The position numbers were made by a program, and so were the translations under genes. The notes under the pieces were generated by a model. That model was not told the origin of the DNA. It searched no databases and saw only the letters and a program-made list of their open reading frames with translations. A stretch of 64,000 nucleotides of DNA from Chrysaora quinquecirrha (taxonomy: Eukaryota > Cnidaria > Scyphozoa > Semaeostomeae > Pelagiidae), in contig JACTAT010000368.1 of the NCBI GenBank assembly GCA_014526335.1, positions 768,139 to 832,138 on the forward strand. The letters run 5' to 3'. Every line of letters starts with the position of its first letter. Positions within the stretch are counted from its first letter, which is position 1. This document shows positions 23,141 to 35,800 of the stretch, piece by piece.

Positions 23141-25771
23141 TCCTGATAGAATATCTTTAATAAATCATATCCCAGTTGACGAAAGCATGAAAAAGCAAGG
23201 TTAATTTGTAAAACAATGAAACCAGCTTCTATTGGCTGCAAGCAAGGGTTTGAATTACAATTTTGCATACCTTGTGTGTCTCCATGGTATTTTCGAATTG
23301 GATGATTTTAAAAAATAGAAGTATTTATAAATAACAATGATTAAGTTTCGTGGTTTTGAAAGATAAAATATTTTTCTTAACTTCTGAGGAACAGAATTTG
23401 AGTTATTTCTTGATGCAGCAAGAAATGACTGATATATATTTATATTAAAAGAGGAATAAAACATGTAAATATTTATACAGGCAAGACTTTATTTATGTAA
23501 ATGAAAAGTCGAATAATAGTGTTCTAAAAACACAGCGCAGACTGGATATTCTTGAATAGGGATTCTTATTCGCATTGCTTCCGAATTCGTTATTTTTGCA
23601 TCAATTTTTGCAACATGACCACAACACTAAACAAATCAATTTGAAAACTATACGAAATTCAATATAGCCAATGTCCATGCGGGTGGCTGTTATAGAATAA
23701 CAAAAGAGCAATTGCATGCAACAAAAACTAGACAATAGATGTATGAAAGAGAACCCCACAGCACCCAATTCAACAGCTTTCAAACATTTCTGTTTGTCAG
23801 GAGGAGTTGTCTAGGAAACCCTCAGAAACTGAAACCTTAAGACCTCGTTTTTATGTTTCAAGAATTTTTCGGCAAACCGGAAGAAATAGACCTAGATACC
23901 TAGATACCTAGGAATCAGGAATGTTCCTCGTTCTAAAAATAATGTGTATGCCATTTTTAAGGTTCAGTTCTTGTCGCAACCGATTTCAGTTACCCCCGGG
24001 AGGAGGGTACTTCTGTTATTCAATATATTATAGACGTGCCGCACAAATGGGTTACTTTTAAGCAATAGCTTCCCTAGATATGGGTCTGTTTTTCGTGGAG
24101 AATCTCTACACATGGGAAGGTAGGACAGGTAGAACAATACAGGACAGGACAGGACAGGACATGGGTAGGACAGGTAGACAGGTAATAAGACAGACAAAAT
24201 ACAGCACAGCCAACAGCGACGTCCGGAATTAAACGGCTAAACATTTAAAAGACCACCTAAGAGGATGGTCAGCAGTTTAGTCTTAGAATACCTAGAGATG
24301 TGGACTTTGAAGACCTTACTATAGTTTTCTATGCAGAATCAATTTAATAGTGGAACTCGGTTAAACGTGTTTCGCTACTAGCGCAAAAGCCTTTTCACAG
24401 CATTTATGTTTACCTCAGGTGCTAAACGGCGCTTAACTTGAGCCCCCAAATTTTAGATATTGCTATAAATTGGTCAGTAGACACCTCTGACATTACATTG
24501 AATTCCATAAACATTTTAGACGCTTTACTGTCGGACGTTTTATTTTCGGACTACTGGACCTACTTGACCTACTAGACCATTTCAACTAGGGAACTCGCTG
24601 TCAAAAGAATTGAAAATAAGATCAGAGATTTCCACTCCAGATTCGAATTTAGCACCTTCTTTTTAATGTTGAAGCAAATTTTTACGCTTCTAGTCCTTAC
24701 GATCTTGATTCTATAGCCTTTAAAAAGTTTGAAAATTTATTAGGGATTTGAGTGTGTAAAATGATTGAGAGTGTAACATTTCAGCCCCAAACTTTTAATA
24801 CCTATTGAATCAACATCTTAAGGACAACAAGCGAAAAATCTTTGCCTCAACACTATAAAGAAGGTGCTGAATGACCTATGCTCTGTGACCTAATTTTCGA
24901 TTGTTTTGAAAACGAGGCCTTTACTTGAAATGGTCTAAAAGCAAACGAAAGAATCAACAAAATTTAGCCCACGGTGGAAAAGGTGATGAAGATAATGATG
25001 TCAAACAATCCAAATAATGACATAATAAAAAGAGCAAGAGAACCTTGAACACATAAGTGTTCCAATCATTATTGTGAAAGAAGATTAATCGATTTATGTA
25101 AACCATTTGCTGGCACTTGGGGGATAAAGAGAGGTCTTAATAGGCTCTACAGCTTAGAGATTTTTCTGTTTTCTTATTATACCACATTTTAATTGGCGGT
25201 AAAATTTTTGGGCGGACAAAATATTCGGACGTTAAAATTTTCGGATGGTAAAATATTCGGACTCACAATTTGTTAATGTATACGGCTAAAACATAATTAA
25301 ATATGCAACCTAAAAGGGTGGCCAGACGCCTCCTCAGTTGCATTACACGACTGAATGATATGAACAAGCCACTTATATCACAAAACATGCAACATTAAGT
25401 TGAAAATATCATGAACAAAATGACAACATATAACACGAAAAGAATTGGAAAAACAAGAACATCATAACACAAAAAGCCACCTAAGGCTCTAAGCCACCCT
25501 TCTTAGAGAGGGCTGACATAAAATACAAAGGTACAAGAGCCAAAGTCCTATCTACTGTAGGACTTAAGCCACATAAGGCTTCAATATCAGTCATACAGCA
25601 GAGCATTTTCCTTGATGGTATCCTTAAAGTATTATCATAAAGTTTTATTAAACGTGTCATTAAAATTGAAAGCATCCATTTAGAAATTATTGCACTGGTG
25701 CGAAATACCAGATATGTATGTTTTCTTTTACATTATTACTTTTCACTGCACGAGTTTACGGGTGAACAATT
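23141..25771. other. Intergenic spacer upstream of the DBH-like gene
   Basis: The promoter of the DBH-like gene should lie just above 23140, but no clear core element was identified. Contains (ACAGG)n at about 24139-24161 and, at about 23862-23935, an inverted relative of 16455-16525. TAAAATATTCGGAC-type short repeats occur at about 25197-25262. No coding is supported. Confidence 0.4.
24139..24161. repeat. (ACAGG)n microsatellite
   Basis: Four to five tandem AGGAC units. Confidence 0.85.
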
Positions 25772-26264
25772 TTAACCCTATCTGGACGGACGGGGGGCTA
25801 AAATAGCCCCCCTCCTACATTTCTTTACAAAACTCAAAATGCACGAAACAAAGGTAGATAAATGTTTTTGAATTTTCCTACAAATTATCTGCAGACCTTG
25901 TGATGTGGTAGTTTCAATCGTTACTAATGAACGGTCACCATAGCAACCCTGTTGAAAATTGTGACTATAGGACCAACGAAATTCGGTCTAATTTCTTTGA
26001 TGAAATTGATATCGTCATGAAACTTGGGCAATGGCAAACCAATATCAGATGACACCAGATAATAAGCCCTGTTTTTGTGAAATGCATTTGGATTCTATTT
26101 TTAGAATATTGCTGATATCAGCATTATTTATCATTTCTGAGGCTCTAATGATATTAATTAAATTTCTCGTCGCAAATATCAGTGTATTGGTGACTTATTT
26201 ATACTATTCTATCCGAACCTACTTCGTGACACCCATGTGAACCAAAATAATGACAGTTTTCTAC

Positions 26265-26276
26265 TGCGCATGCGCA
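26265..26276. promoter_or_regulatory. NRF1-type palindrome inside piggyBac-type element
   Basis: TGCGCATGCGCA matches the known NRF1 consensus exactly. Binding is inferred only. Confidence 0.35.
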
Positions 26277-26447
26277 CTCTTTCTACAGAAATGAAAGGAA
26301 ATTTTTCAAAAATGTAGCAAAATATGTTTAAGTGTGATTAAAACAGTCAAAATGGATTTTCCAATAGTTTAGTAGTGATTATCAGTCAAATAATTCAAGG
26401 TAAAGGTAGAAATGGCAAAAAGTGAAAAATTGATTATTACTTCATTA

Positions 26448-26455
26448 TGACGTCA
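26448..26455. promoter_or_regulatory. CRE-type palindrome inside piggyBac-type element
   Basis: TGACGTCA within the longer palindrome ATTATGACGTCATAAT, the full CREB/ATF consensus. Confidence 0.35.
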
Positions 26456-26724
26456 TAATGCATTGGAGATCAACAAAACCTTATAGTTCCAAATGAGTAC
26501 AATGATATTTTGGTCAAATTTCATCTTTCTCGCTCTTACCAGACGCGAGCTATATGGGGGGCTAATTTAGCTCAAAGAAAAGCCCGGTCCAGATAGGGTT
26601 AACTATGCTCGAATCTTTTTGAGGTTTGCCGACATTTTTCAGCATATTAGTAAGCAAAGCAATCTTCTGTTTAAGTTCAATGTTATTTGGATGATTTCTT
26701 GATTTTGGATAACCCGAATTCTAT

Positions 26725-27167
26725 TGAATGAAAGGTCTATCGGAAGCTATGAGAATTTGCAACTTGCTTGTTCCGTTAGCAGGTGATAAAACTCGGGCAT
26801 ATTCAATGAAGGAAGTGCACCATTTTGTCCATTTCTTCATATGGGAGAGGGATGATTTGGACTGGTGGAATCTTCTTTTTGAAAGATTGAATGGCGTAGA
26901 CTTTTTATTCTCGCAGGTTTGGAGTATGCACCAGACTTGTATATTACTTCAGATGCTGCGGGTAGCATCAGTTTTGGTGCTTTCTGCAAAGATCGTCACT
27001 TGGTTTGGTTATTAAGAGAACTCATGATTTTGGCAATGACTTTTAACTTTTCTTTCTCCGGTCCTCATGTTAAGGGTGCAGAAAATCTGCAAGCTGATGC
27101 CTTGTCATGTTTTAAATTCCAGGAGTTCTTGCAAACATCAGAGAAGCCAATGTTCCACAGAAACTAA
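26725..27167 (+). pseudogene. DIRS-like retrotransposon RNase H region, fragment
   Basis: Two overlapping plus frames: one with SMKEVHHFVHFFIW and DLDWWNLLFERLNG, the next with APDLYITSDAAGSISFGAFC, then LLRELMILAMTFNFSFSG and HVKGAENLQADALSCFKFQEF. The D-A-[AS]-G-S and H-x-x-G-x-x-N-x-x-A-D-A-L-S-x-F signatures fit the RNase H end of DIRS or tyrosine-recombinase retroelements. The frame shift and a missing stretch between the HLVW and LLREL parts show it is a dead, internally deleted copy. Confidence 0.55.
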
Positions 27168-27289
27168 ACAGGAACATAATGTCTTAACTCCAAATGTTTA
27201 TGTTTATATTTTCTGAAATCATCTAGAATGGTTTTGGCGTCTATGACAGTTCTCGCAACAAAATCAATTGCCACTTGTACGGTATTTAC

Positions 27290-27625
27290 ACCCCATACAA
27301 CGTGTGTGTAATAATGTTGGGGTGTGTCGTAGTGTGGAGAATACTCAGTAGCGTGTAGGGCTATCGTGAGTTTCATAGGGACATTGAGTAGTGTGGGAGA
27401 TGTTCAGTAATGTGGGGGTAACCACCAGTAGAACGGAGGGATATCATGGTGCTTTCGAAGAGTCATTATCAGTATTGTGGGGGATGTAAGTGTGAGGGCT
27501 TATTATGAGTAATGTGGAGGGGGATCTCTGAGTTAGTGTTGAGGATGTTCAGTGGTGTGGGGGATTGTCTCTAAGTAGTGTGGGGGATGTTTCAGTGGTG
27601 TGGAGGCTTATCTCTGATCTGAGAA
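27290..27625. repeat. Degenerate GT-rich minisatellite
   Basis: Recurrent AGTAGTGTGGGGGATGTTCA-like blocks every 25-45 bp with much drift. Confidence 0.6.
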
Positions 27626-27708
27626 GAGCGGGGGACAACCTACTTTGTGCTTTAAATTTTTGACCTAATGGCCCTTCTGATTATAATAATCATAAAGAGG
27701 ATGCGTGC

Positions 27709-28590
27709 TTGATCTCTGCGCAGGTGCCTTCCCTGTCGGCCCAGTCACACACCCTTTCTGACAATGTCAATTCAACTCTTGGACATAGAAAGGGAATAAC
27801 GATCGCATCTTTGAATGTGAATAGCCTCTTGCTTCATATTGACGAGGTCCGTACTCTTATAAAGGATCTTGGGATACATATTTTGGCCATTAACGAAACA
27901 AAACTTGATGATAACATTGATGACGCCCTGGTCAGTATTGATGGCTATTCCATTGAAAGATGTGATCGAAACCGTAATGGTGGGGCAGTTGCTATATATA
28001 TTAATGATAGTATCGTTGATAAATGCTTTATTCGCGAAGACCTCCCAGAATCGTCCTCAGAGGCTATATCCTTGGAAGTCAAACCTGTTCGGGCTGCCCA
28101 TTTTCTTGTTGTTGCTTGGTATCGTCCCCCTATTGATATGTTGATATATTCTGTTGATATATTTCATCAACTAGAGGAGAGCATGCAAGTTCTAGATCGA
28201 GAGAACAAGGAACTTATTCTCTTGGGGGATACTTACTGTGATATCTTGCCTAACTACCTCGACGGTGATAGCTTAGTCAAAATCTACCTACCCATTCGAT
28301 GCGTATTCTGGAACTTTATGATCTGTTTGGTCTTCAGCAATTGATCAATACAGGGGCTTGGGAGACGTTGGAATCTACCACCTTAATTGATCACATTGCC
28401 ACAACAAACAAGTCAAACATAGTAACATCTGGGGTTCATGAAACAAGTTTCAGTGACCACTACATGGTATACTGCGTACAAAAATTCCGTTGGGCTTCTA
28501 AAAAACAGCATAAAAATATAACCACTAGACAACTAAAACATTTTGATCCAGCTAAGTTTATAAACGAATTACTTCTTGTTGTTTTAATTG
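27709..28590 (+). pseudogene. LINE endonuclease domain (APE-type), plus strand
   Basis: ITIASLNVNSLLLHIDEVRT, then LAINETKLD (catalytic Glu), IERCDRNRNGGAVAIYI, VVAWYRPP, LLGDTYCD, LIDHI and SDHY: the ordered motifs of the apurinic endonuclease of CR1/Jockey-like non-LTR elements. A frameshift near 28283 separates GDTYCD from the SDHY part. The frame fails at about 28590, where sequence on the opposite strand takes over. The N of the usual G-D-x-N motif is not present, and the copy is dead. Confidence 0.8.
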
Positions 28591-30135
28591 ATGATGGTAA
28601 TTTTGCCCATACTCTTTGACCCATAAATCTTACCGTATCGGTACCAAAATTTGTTGTCTTCACTTTTGGTAAGATTAAATTTCTTGAGCATCTCAATTGA
28701 TATGGCAATGCCTTTTCCTCAAAGATTTCGTTCATAAACGTATGATTCAGACCACCCCTTGTTTTGTAAATTTCAACCATTAGCAACTGTAGGTTTTTCT
28801 GGTGAATAGATACCGAATTAGCATTTTCAAGCAATTGTTCGAAATCTGAATTATTATCTTTGCATGCGATTCGAAGGGCTCTTTCTTGTATCCTGTTTAT
28901 TTTGTGTTCAAAACTTCTGTCATGGAACATCCATTTCAATGGACATTAGCTGAATTGTGACATTACAAAGGCATTCATCATCAGTTTTATCTTCTTAGGT
29001 TCCATGAAAATTGAAATGCGGGACAAAGCGTGCAGTTTCTGGCTTGCTTTTTTGCAAAGTGACTGCACATGAGTTTTGAAATTAAGCTTTGTATATAGCT
29101 TTATTCCTAACAATGTCACTTCATCACTTTCTTCGAATTCAGTATTTCCAATATACAAGTTTGTTTTGCTATCTTTTTCACCAAATATGATTAGATGACA
29201 TTTGTCCGCATCAAGTTTCATGAAATTTTCAGGATACCAAGTTGATATCCGAGTGGCATTTTGCTCTCCGTCGATTATATTTTCGACCACAGAATGGCAT
29301 ACATAAATTGTTGTATCGTCTGCATAATTGCATATTCCGGCTCTATCCACCAGAAGAAATAAATCATTTAGGAAAATGTTGAATAATAGGGGACCTAAAA
29401 CAATTTAACTCGCTGCCTCCTTTGCGATAAATAGCTATGTATGATTAATAAAGCACTCCTACCAAGACCATAAGCATGTAATTTTGCTAATAATAGTTCG
29501 TGATCTAGGCAATCAAATGATTTGGAAAGATCCATCAACAAAGCACCTGCATTGCCTATTCTGTCCAAGGTTATTTTACAGCTTTCCAAAAGTCTTAGAA
29601 GAGCATGTTGTGTATTTATAGCCTTTTCTGAAGGCACAAAGCAAAGGCGACATAAAGTTTTCAGTGAAAGGCATAAGGTGAAAGGTGAAATGGTGTTTTA
29701 GTGTCAGTCGCTAGGATCTCAGTAGTAGGTTAACTAATCGAGACCTCGACCCTGGCCGTGACGCTACCGTGGCTGGGCTCGAACCCTGACCACACTGAGC
29801 TTCTGACACCACGAGTCAGCTGGATTACACCACGACGCCACAGCACCTTCATTAACTCGTCACGTAATAATCGTTCAAAAATTTTAGAGGCTGCTGGTAA
29901 GACTGTAATTGGTTATTTTTGCCTAGGGCATCATCCTTTTTGAAAATCGCAGCGATATCTCAATCCTTAAGTTTGCTAGGGAAGTGATTTTCAGCTAGAC
30001 ATAGTCTAAATTGAAAGTGTTCAACTGGTAAGGTAAAAGATATACGAGTTCTCTTTCAGGATTTTTGAAGGAATGCTATCTAGAGGAGCCGCTTTCTTAG
30101 GTTCAAGTCTTCTTAGCTGGTTGTTTACATCTTTA
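28591..30135 (-). pseudogene. LINE reverse transcriptase, minus strand, split by a SINE
   Basis: Reading down the minus strand: RRLEPKKAAPLDSIPSKIL (about 30110-30060), broken frames toward the K-I-F-E-R-like segment (about 29880), the SINE, then STQHALLRLL-type sequence (INTQHALLRLLESCK), ALLMDLSKSFDCLDHELLL, CNYADDTTIYV (catalytic YADD, about 29325), LLGIKLYTKLNFKTHV, and a C-terminal region with RIQERALRIACKDNNSDFEQ and ending TVRFMGQRVWAKLPSSIKT. Order and motifs are those of a CR1/Jockey-like reverse transcriptase. Stops and frameshifts are present. It abuts the plus-strand endonuclease head-on at about 28590. Confidence 0.8.
29655..29849 (-). mobile_element. tRNA-derived SINE, copy 2, inside the LINE
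   Basis: On the minus strand, box A TGGCGTCGTGG (29830-29840) and a perfect box B GGTTCGAGCCC (29775-29785), then a body shared with the copy at 5646-5812 (GGCCAGGGTCGAG, CTGAGATCCTAG). It interrupts the LINE reverse transcriptase between its finger and palm parts. Exact ends are uncertain by several bases. Confidence 0.8.
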
Positions 30136-31217
30136 ATTTCCAGATAAATGGTGTGAAATCGCTGAGACTTCTGCATGACTTAGACGAAGATTTGATATCA
30201 TCAACGGAGTTGTTGTTGATTATATGCACGTGGTGAAAACTTTGAGTCTTCTTTGGTTTGATCCAGGTATTCATAAGAACACACAGAATGAGAGATATCC
30301 TGATTATTTTATAGGGAATATGATAAGTATATGTGCTGTGATAACTAGATAGAATAGAGCCAGTTACTCCGCTCAAAATATTCCTAGTTCCAGAATTTTG
30401 TTTTATTCTGCACCAGTGTAAAATAGAACAAAGCTTATATTTCGTCATAATTTCTGAATAGCCATTGCTGTCTGATGAATGCATAAAGCATGAAAATTTA
30501 AGTCACAGCACAAACTTGTTTTCTTGTCTAATTATCTATTCTGCTCTGCTTAGCACCGAGCACTTTAATTTGCATGAAAGCGCAAGAAATTCAAAAATTA
30601 CTAATTTCTGAATATGAAGCTTCTTGTGATCTTATTAATTATTAAGTTTTATACCCGAATAAGTGAAATAATCATGATGCTTTAGATATCAGACGTTGAT
30701 GAAAGGCCATTGGCAATAAAGCCTCCAGACTTCATCAGCCGACTTCCCAGATCGTTTAAGATGAATATGCATCATTTGAAGGTATTTGAATTTCACATGA
30801 ACAGCTCGAGAACATCCACTGTTGCACAGTAAATGCATACTTTGCGATGAACATGTACTGTTACACAACAATTGCGTTTAACGCGCAATGTTTTTGAAAA
30901 ACTACCCATGACATCATGCTTTTATTAAACGTTTTTAAAGAAACCTGAAGGAGTGCTGAAGTTCTTCATAATGCAGCATTATACAATTTTCTCAATTATC
31001 TTCAATTTGTTGGCATAAAAGACATGTTTACATGTTTGGCATGTTGACATTTAAGGCATGTTTAGTGTTTTTCTCAACTTCACTTTTTAATAGTTCAACT
31101 AATCACGGTGTTGATATATTCACTTAAGAGATGAATGAACATGAATATTTCAGGTTCGATTGAACATTTCTGGCTCAAATGACATGAACTGGTAAATAGC
31201 CCTTGATCTAAAAACAT
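30136..31217. other. Spacer, nothing certain
   Basis: A 119-codon minus ORF at 30125-30484 overlaps the LINE edge and may be LINE linker sequence, but no motif confirms it. Confidence 0.35.
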
Positions 31218-31540
31218 ATGGCACCAAAAAACCTGTTCCCTATACTTTTTTCATCATGTCACACTATGAGACACTTCGCTTCAGTATTCATTGAACCTGC
31301 ACTCTTTCCTCTTGTAGCAAGTAAATATCGCAACTGGTTGTTATTCTATATCCTACCATGTCTAGACGAAATTCTACCAAGGCAATATCTTAGTCATTTT
31401 GCGCTGCTGGTCGAAGGCATGCATATTGTTTTGGGAACTGAAATTCGGGCAGACGAGTTGGTATTTGCGAGACCATGCTTCTCAAGATTCTACAAGGACT
31501 TCTCCTTATTATACGGTGAGCAAAAGCTGGTCATTAAATT
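31218..31540 (+). pseudogene. CACTA/EnSpm-like transposase-associated fragment
   Basis: The frame reads ASKYRNWLLFYILPCLDEIL, then YLSHFALLVEGMHIVLGTEI and RFYKDFSLLYGEQKLVI. I recall the pattern WLLFYxLPxL...YLxHFxLLVxGIHxLL...FYxDFxxLYGE from metazoan CACTA-like transposon proteins. Only this block is present, without upstream catalytic motifs, so it is an isolated exon or relic. Confidence 0.5.
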
Positions 31541-32842
31541 CTGCTTAGGTTAAACAAGTAAACACGTAGAAACGTGCTCTACATAGTGCGTATTGCAATG
31601 CAATACTACGTAACATAAATATTCAAACTAAATGTGACGTCCTCGGGCAAGGACATCACAACACCTTCGAATAGTGTCTGTTGTGGAATGCCACTTGTAA
31701 AAAAATCTGTACTGGTTTTTTCATTGATCAAGATACGCCAAAGATCGATATGTATGATATAGTGCGTTGTTTCGTACACTTGTAATTCATCAAAGATGAC
31801 TAGTACAAGTTTAAAGATATTAAAAAAATGTCGTATACACAAGGAGCCTATATTTTCTGTTTTTATTTTTTCCAGAATTTTCATGCCGGGAAGTGTGGCT
31901 TAAATGTTCACAACTTTTTCCACTTGTGTGAGTAAGTCGAGAACTGAGGACCGCTCTGGGGGTACTCTTGTTTCTCTTTTGAGGGCCTTAACGGAGTTAT
32001 AATAAAGTATGTCACTGGCAAGAAAGAAGCATCCAACGAGGCAAGTACTCTTTTAGTATTAGGATATGTAATTTTGGATATTAGATATACATAGATATGT
32101 CGCAACGGTGAGGGCAGGATGTAGCTAGTTCCTTCTGAGTGAAGGTGACGTTGATGAAATTTGAGGCAAAAGATTAGTGAGGGAGTTACTCCAGCACCCT
32201 GCAGCTGCAACCCTTTTAGTTACGACCATCTAAATAATTTCATTTAACTTAATTTTCACAGTTTAAACAAACATTTTTGCAGGTTAATCGAATGTTCACT
32301 TCAGTGAAGACATTACACCTGAAGATCGACAACCGCGAGATGAGTTCAATAGCTGACAAATTTGTACGTGAACTCATGTGTAAAAGCAAAAGGCATGTTG
32401 ATAGACAAAGAATGCATATTATTCGATAGTTTTTTATGCTTTAGTCAAGAATTCACTCTCTACACAGAATACACTATTGATTTCCCTTGGTGGCTTGTTG
32501 GCCTCTCAAGTTTCAAAAGAAACATCCACGCATATTTATATAATCCTTCTATCAATGCGACTAATTCAGGACTCCTGAATCAATAATATTCTCATTCGAA
32601 AAAAATTCAATCGTTAAACGACACAGATCCCTTCTCTTGTAAATATCAGGCTGAATTTCGCAAAATCATTCTCACAGATATAGTATACCATTTATGAAAA
32701 ATCTTGCACCTCACCTGTCTAAAATGCAGATGGACTGGAAATAATCAAATTATCCATCGATAATGAAATGCCGATAAAGAATTCGTTCGTCCAGTAAACT
32801 CAGCTGATTTCGTTAGTGTATCCTAGCGTTGTATTATTTCCT
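31541..32842. other. Spacer before the satellite, nothing identified
   Basis: AT-rich sequence with short ORFs lacking features. Confidence 0.4.
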
Positions 32843-35800
32843 AGTTATCGGATCTTTCAGCAACAATACCCAGTTATCCCAGTTTTCTGGGAATCAAAAT
32901 TTCTAGCTTTCCGATCTTTCGACAGCAACTCCCAGTTATCCCAGCTTTCTAGGAATCCAAATTTCTAGCTTTCCGATCTTTCGGCAGCAACTCCCAGTTA
33001 CCCCCAGCTTTCTGGGAATCCAAATTTCTAGCTTTCCGATCTTTCCGCAGCAACTCCCAGTTACCCCCAGCTTTCTGGGAATCCAAATTTCTAGCTTTCC
33101 GATCTTTCGGCAGCAACTCCCAGTTACCCCCAGCTTTCTGGGAATCCAAATTTTTAGCTTTCCGATCTTTCGGCAGCAACTCCCAGTTACCCCAGCTTTC
33201 TGGGAATCCAAATTTCTAGCTTTCCGATCTTTCCGCAGCAATTCCCAGTTATCCCAGCTTTCTGGGAATCCAAATTTCTAGCTTTCGATCTTTCGGCAGC
33301 AACTCCCAGTTATCCAAACTTTCTGGGAATCCTAATTTCTAGCTTTCCGATCTTTCGGCAGCAACTCCCAGCTACCCCAGCTTTCTGGGAATCCAAATTT
33401 CTAGCTTTCCGATCTTTCGGCAGCAACTCCCAGTTATCCCAGCTTTCTGGGAATCCAAATTTCTAGCTTTGCGATCTTTCGGCAGCAACTCCCAGTTATC
33501 CCAGCTTTCTCGGAATCCAAATTTCTAGCTTTCCGATCTTTCGGCAGCAACTCCCAGTTATCCAAGCTTTCTAGGAATCCTAATTTCTAGCTTTCTGATC
33601 TTTCGGCAGCAACTCCCAGTTACCCCAGCTTTCTGGGAATCCAAATTTCTAGCTTTCCGATCTTTCCGCAGCAACTCCCAGTTACGCCCAGCTTTCTGGG
33701 AATCCAAATTTCTAGCTTTCCGATCTTTCGGCAGCAACTCCCAGTTACCCCCAGCTTTCTGGGAATCCAAATTTCTAGCTTTCCGATCTTTCGGCAGCAA
33801 CTCCCAGTTACCCCAGCTTTCTGGGAATCCAAATTTCTAGCTTTCCGATCTTTCGGCAGCAATTCCCAGTTATCCCAGCTTTCTGGGAATCCAAATTTCT
33901 AGCTTTCGATCTTTCGGCAGCAACTCCCAGTTATTCAAGCTTTCTGGGAATCCTAATTTCTAGCTTTCCGATCTTTCGGCAGCAACTCCCAGCTACCCCA
34001 GCTTTCTGGGAATCCAAATTTCTAGCTTTCCGATCTTTCGGCAGCAACTCCCAGTTATCCCAGCTTTCTGGGAATCCAAATTTCTAGCTTTCCGATCTTT
34101 CGGCAGCAACTCCCAGTTATCCCAGCTTTCTGGGAATCCAAATTTCTAGCTTTCCGATCTTTCGGCAGCAACTCCCAGTTATCCAAGCTTTCTGGGAATC
34201 CTAATTTCTAGCTTTCCGATCTTTCGGCAGCAACTCCCAGTTACCCCAGCTTTCTGGGAATCCAAATTTCTAGCTTTCCGATCTTTCCGCAGCAACTCCT
34301 AGTTACCCCCAGCTATCTGGGAATCCAAATTTCTAGCTTTCCGATCTTTCGACAGCAACTCCCAGTTACCCCCAGCTTTCTGGGAATCCAAATTTCTAGC
34401 TTTCCGATCTTTCGGCAGCAACTCCCAGTTATCCCAGCTTTCTGGGAATCCAAATTTCTAGCTTTCCGATCTTTCGGCAGCAACTCCCAGTCACCCCCAG
34501 CTTTCTGGGAATCCAAATTTCTAGCTTTCCGATCTTTCCGCAGCAACTCCCAGTTACCCCCAGCTTTCTGGGAATCCAAATTTCTAGCTTTCCGATCTTT
34601 CGGCAGCAACTCCCAGTTACCCCCAGCTTTCTGGGAATCCAAATTTTTAGCTTTCCGATCTTTCGGCAGCAACTCCCAGTTACCCCAGCTTTCTGGGAAT
34701 CCAAATTTCTAGCTTTCCGATCTTTCCGCAGCAATTCCCAGTTATCCCAGCTTTCTGGGAATCCAAATTTCTAGCTTTCGATCTTTCGGCAGCAACTCCC
34801 AGTTATCCAAACTTTCTGGGAATCCTAATTTCTAGCTTTCCGATCTTTCGGCAGCAACTCCCAGCTACCCCAGCTTTCTGGGAATCCAAATTTCTAGCTT
34901 TCCGATCTTTCGGCAGCAACTCCCAGTTATCCCAGCTTTCTGGGAATCCAAATTTCTAGCTTTCCGATCTTTCGGCAGCAACTCCCAGTTATCCCAGCTT
35001 TCTCGGAATCCAAATTTCTAGCTTTCCGATCTTTCGGCAGCAACTCCCAGTTGTCCAAGCTTTCTAGGAATCCTAATTTCTAGCTTTCTGATCTTTCGGC
35101 AGCAACTCCCAGTTACCCCAGCTTTCTGGGAATCCAAATTTCTAGCTTTCCGATCTTTCCGCAGCAACTCCCAGTTACCCCCAGCTTTCTGGGAATCCAA
35201 ATTTCTAGCTTTCCGATCTTTCGGCAGCAACTCCCAGTTACCCCCAGCTTTCTGGGAATCCAAATTTCTAGCTTTCCGATCTTTCGGCAGCAACTCCCAG
35301 TTACCCCAGCTTTCTGGGAATCCAAATTTCTAGCTTTCCGATCTTTCGGCAGCAATTCCCAGTTATCCCAGCTTTCTGGGAATCCAAATTTCTAGCTTTC
35401 GATCTTTCGGCAGCAACTCCCAGTTATTCAAGCTTTCTGGGAATCCTAATTTCTAGCTTTCCGATCTTTCGGCAGCAACTCCCAGCTACCCCAGCTTTCT
35501 GGGAATCCAAATTTCTAGCTTTCCGATCTTTCGGCAGCAACTCCCAGTTATCCCAGCTTTCTGGGAATCCAAATTTCTAGCTTTCCGATCTTTCGGCAGC
35601 AACTCCCAGTTATCCCAGCTTTCTGGGAATCCAAATTTCTAGCTTTCCGATCTTTCGGCAGCAACTCCCAGTTATCCAAGCTTTCTGGGAATCCTAATTT
35701 CTAGCTTTCTGATCTTTCGGCAGCAACTCCCAGTTACCCCAGCTTTCTGGGAATCCAAATTTCTAGCTTTCCGATCTTTCCGCAGCAACTCCTAGTTACC

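Larger units (their letters stand above)
25776..26598. mobile_element. piggyBac-type non-autonomous element
   Basis: 823 bp flanked by TTAA on both sides (25772-25775, 26599-26602), with inverted ends CCCTATCTGGAC and GTCCAGATAGGG. Next to each end is a GGGGGGCTAAA(T) block with an inverted partner. No transposase frame. It carries TGCGCATGCGCA (26265-26276) and TGACGTCA (26448-26455). Confidence 0.85.

Noticed and set aside
25481..25675. 64-codon minus ORF with fairly coding-like composition
   Set aside because: No recognisable motif, no clear splice sites and no neighbour that would make it part of a gene.
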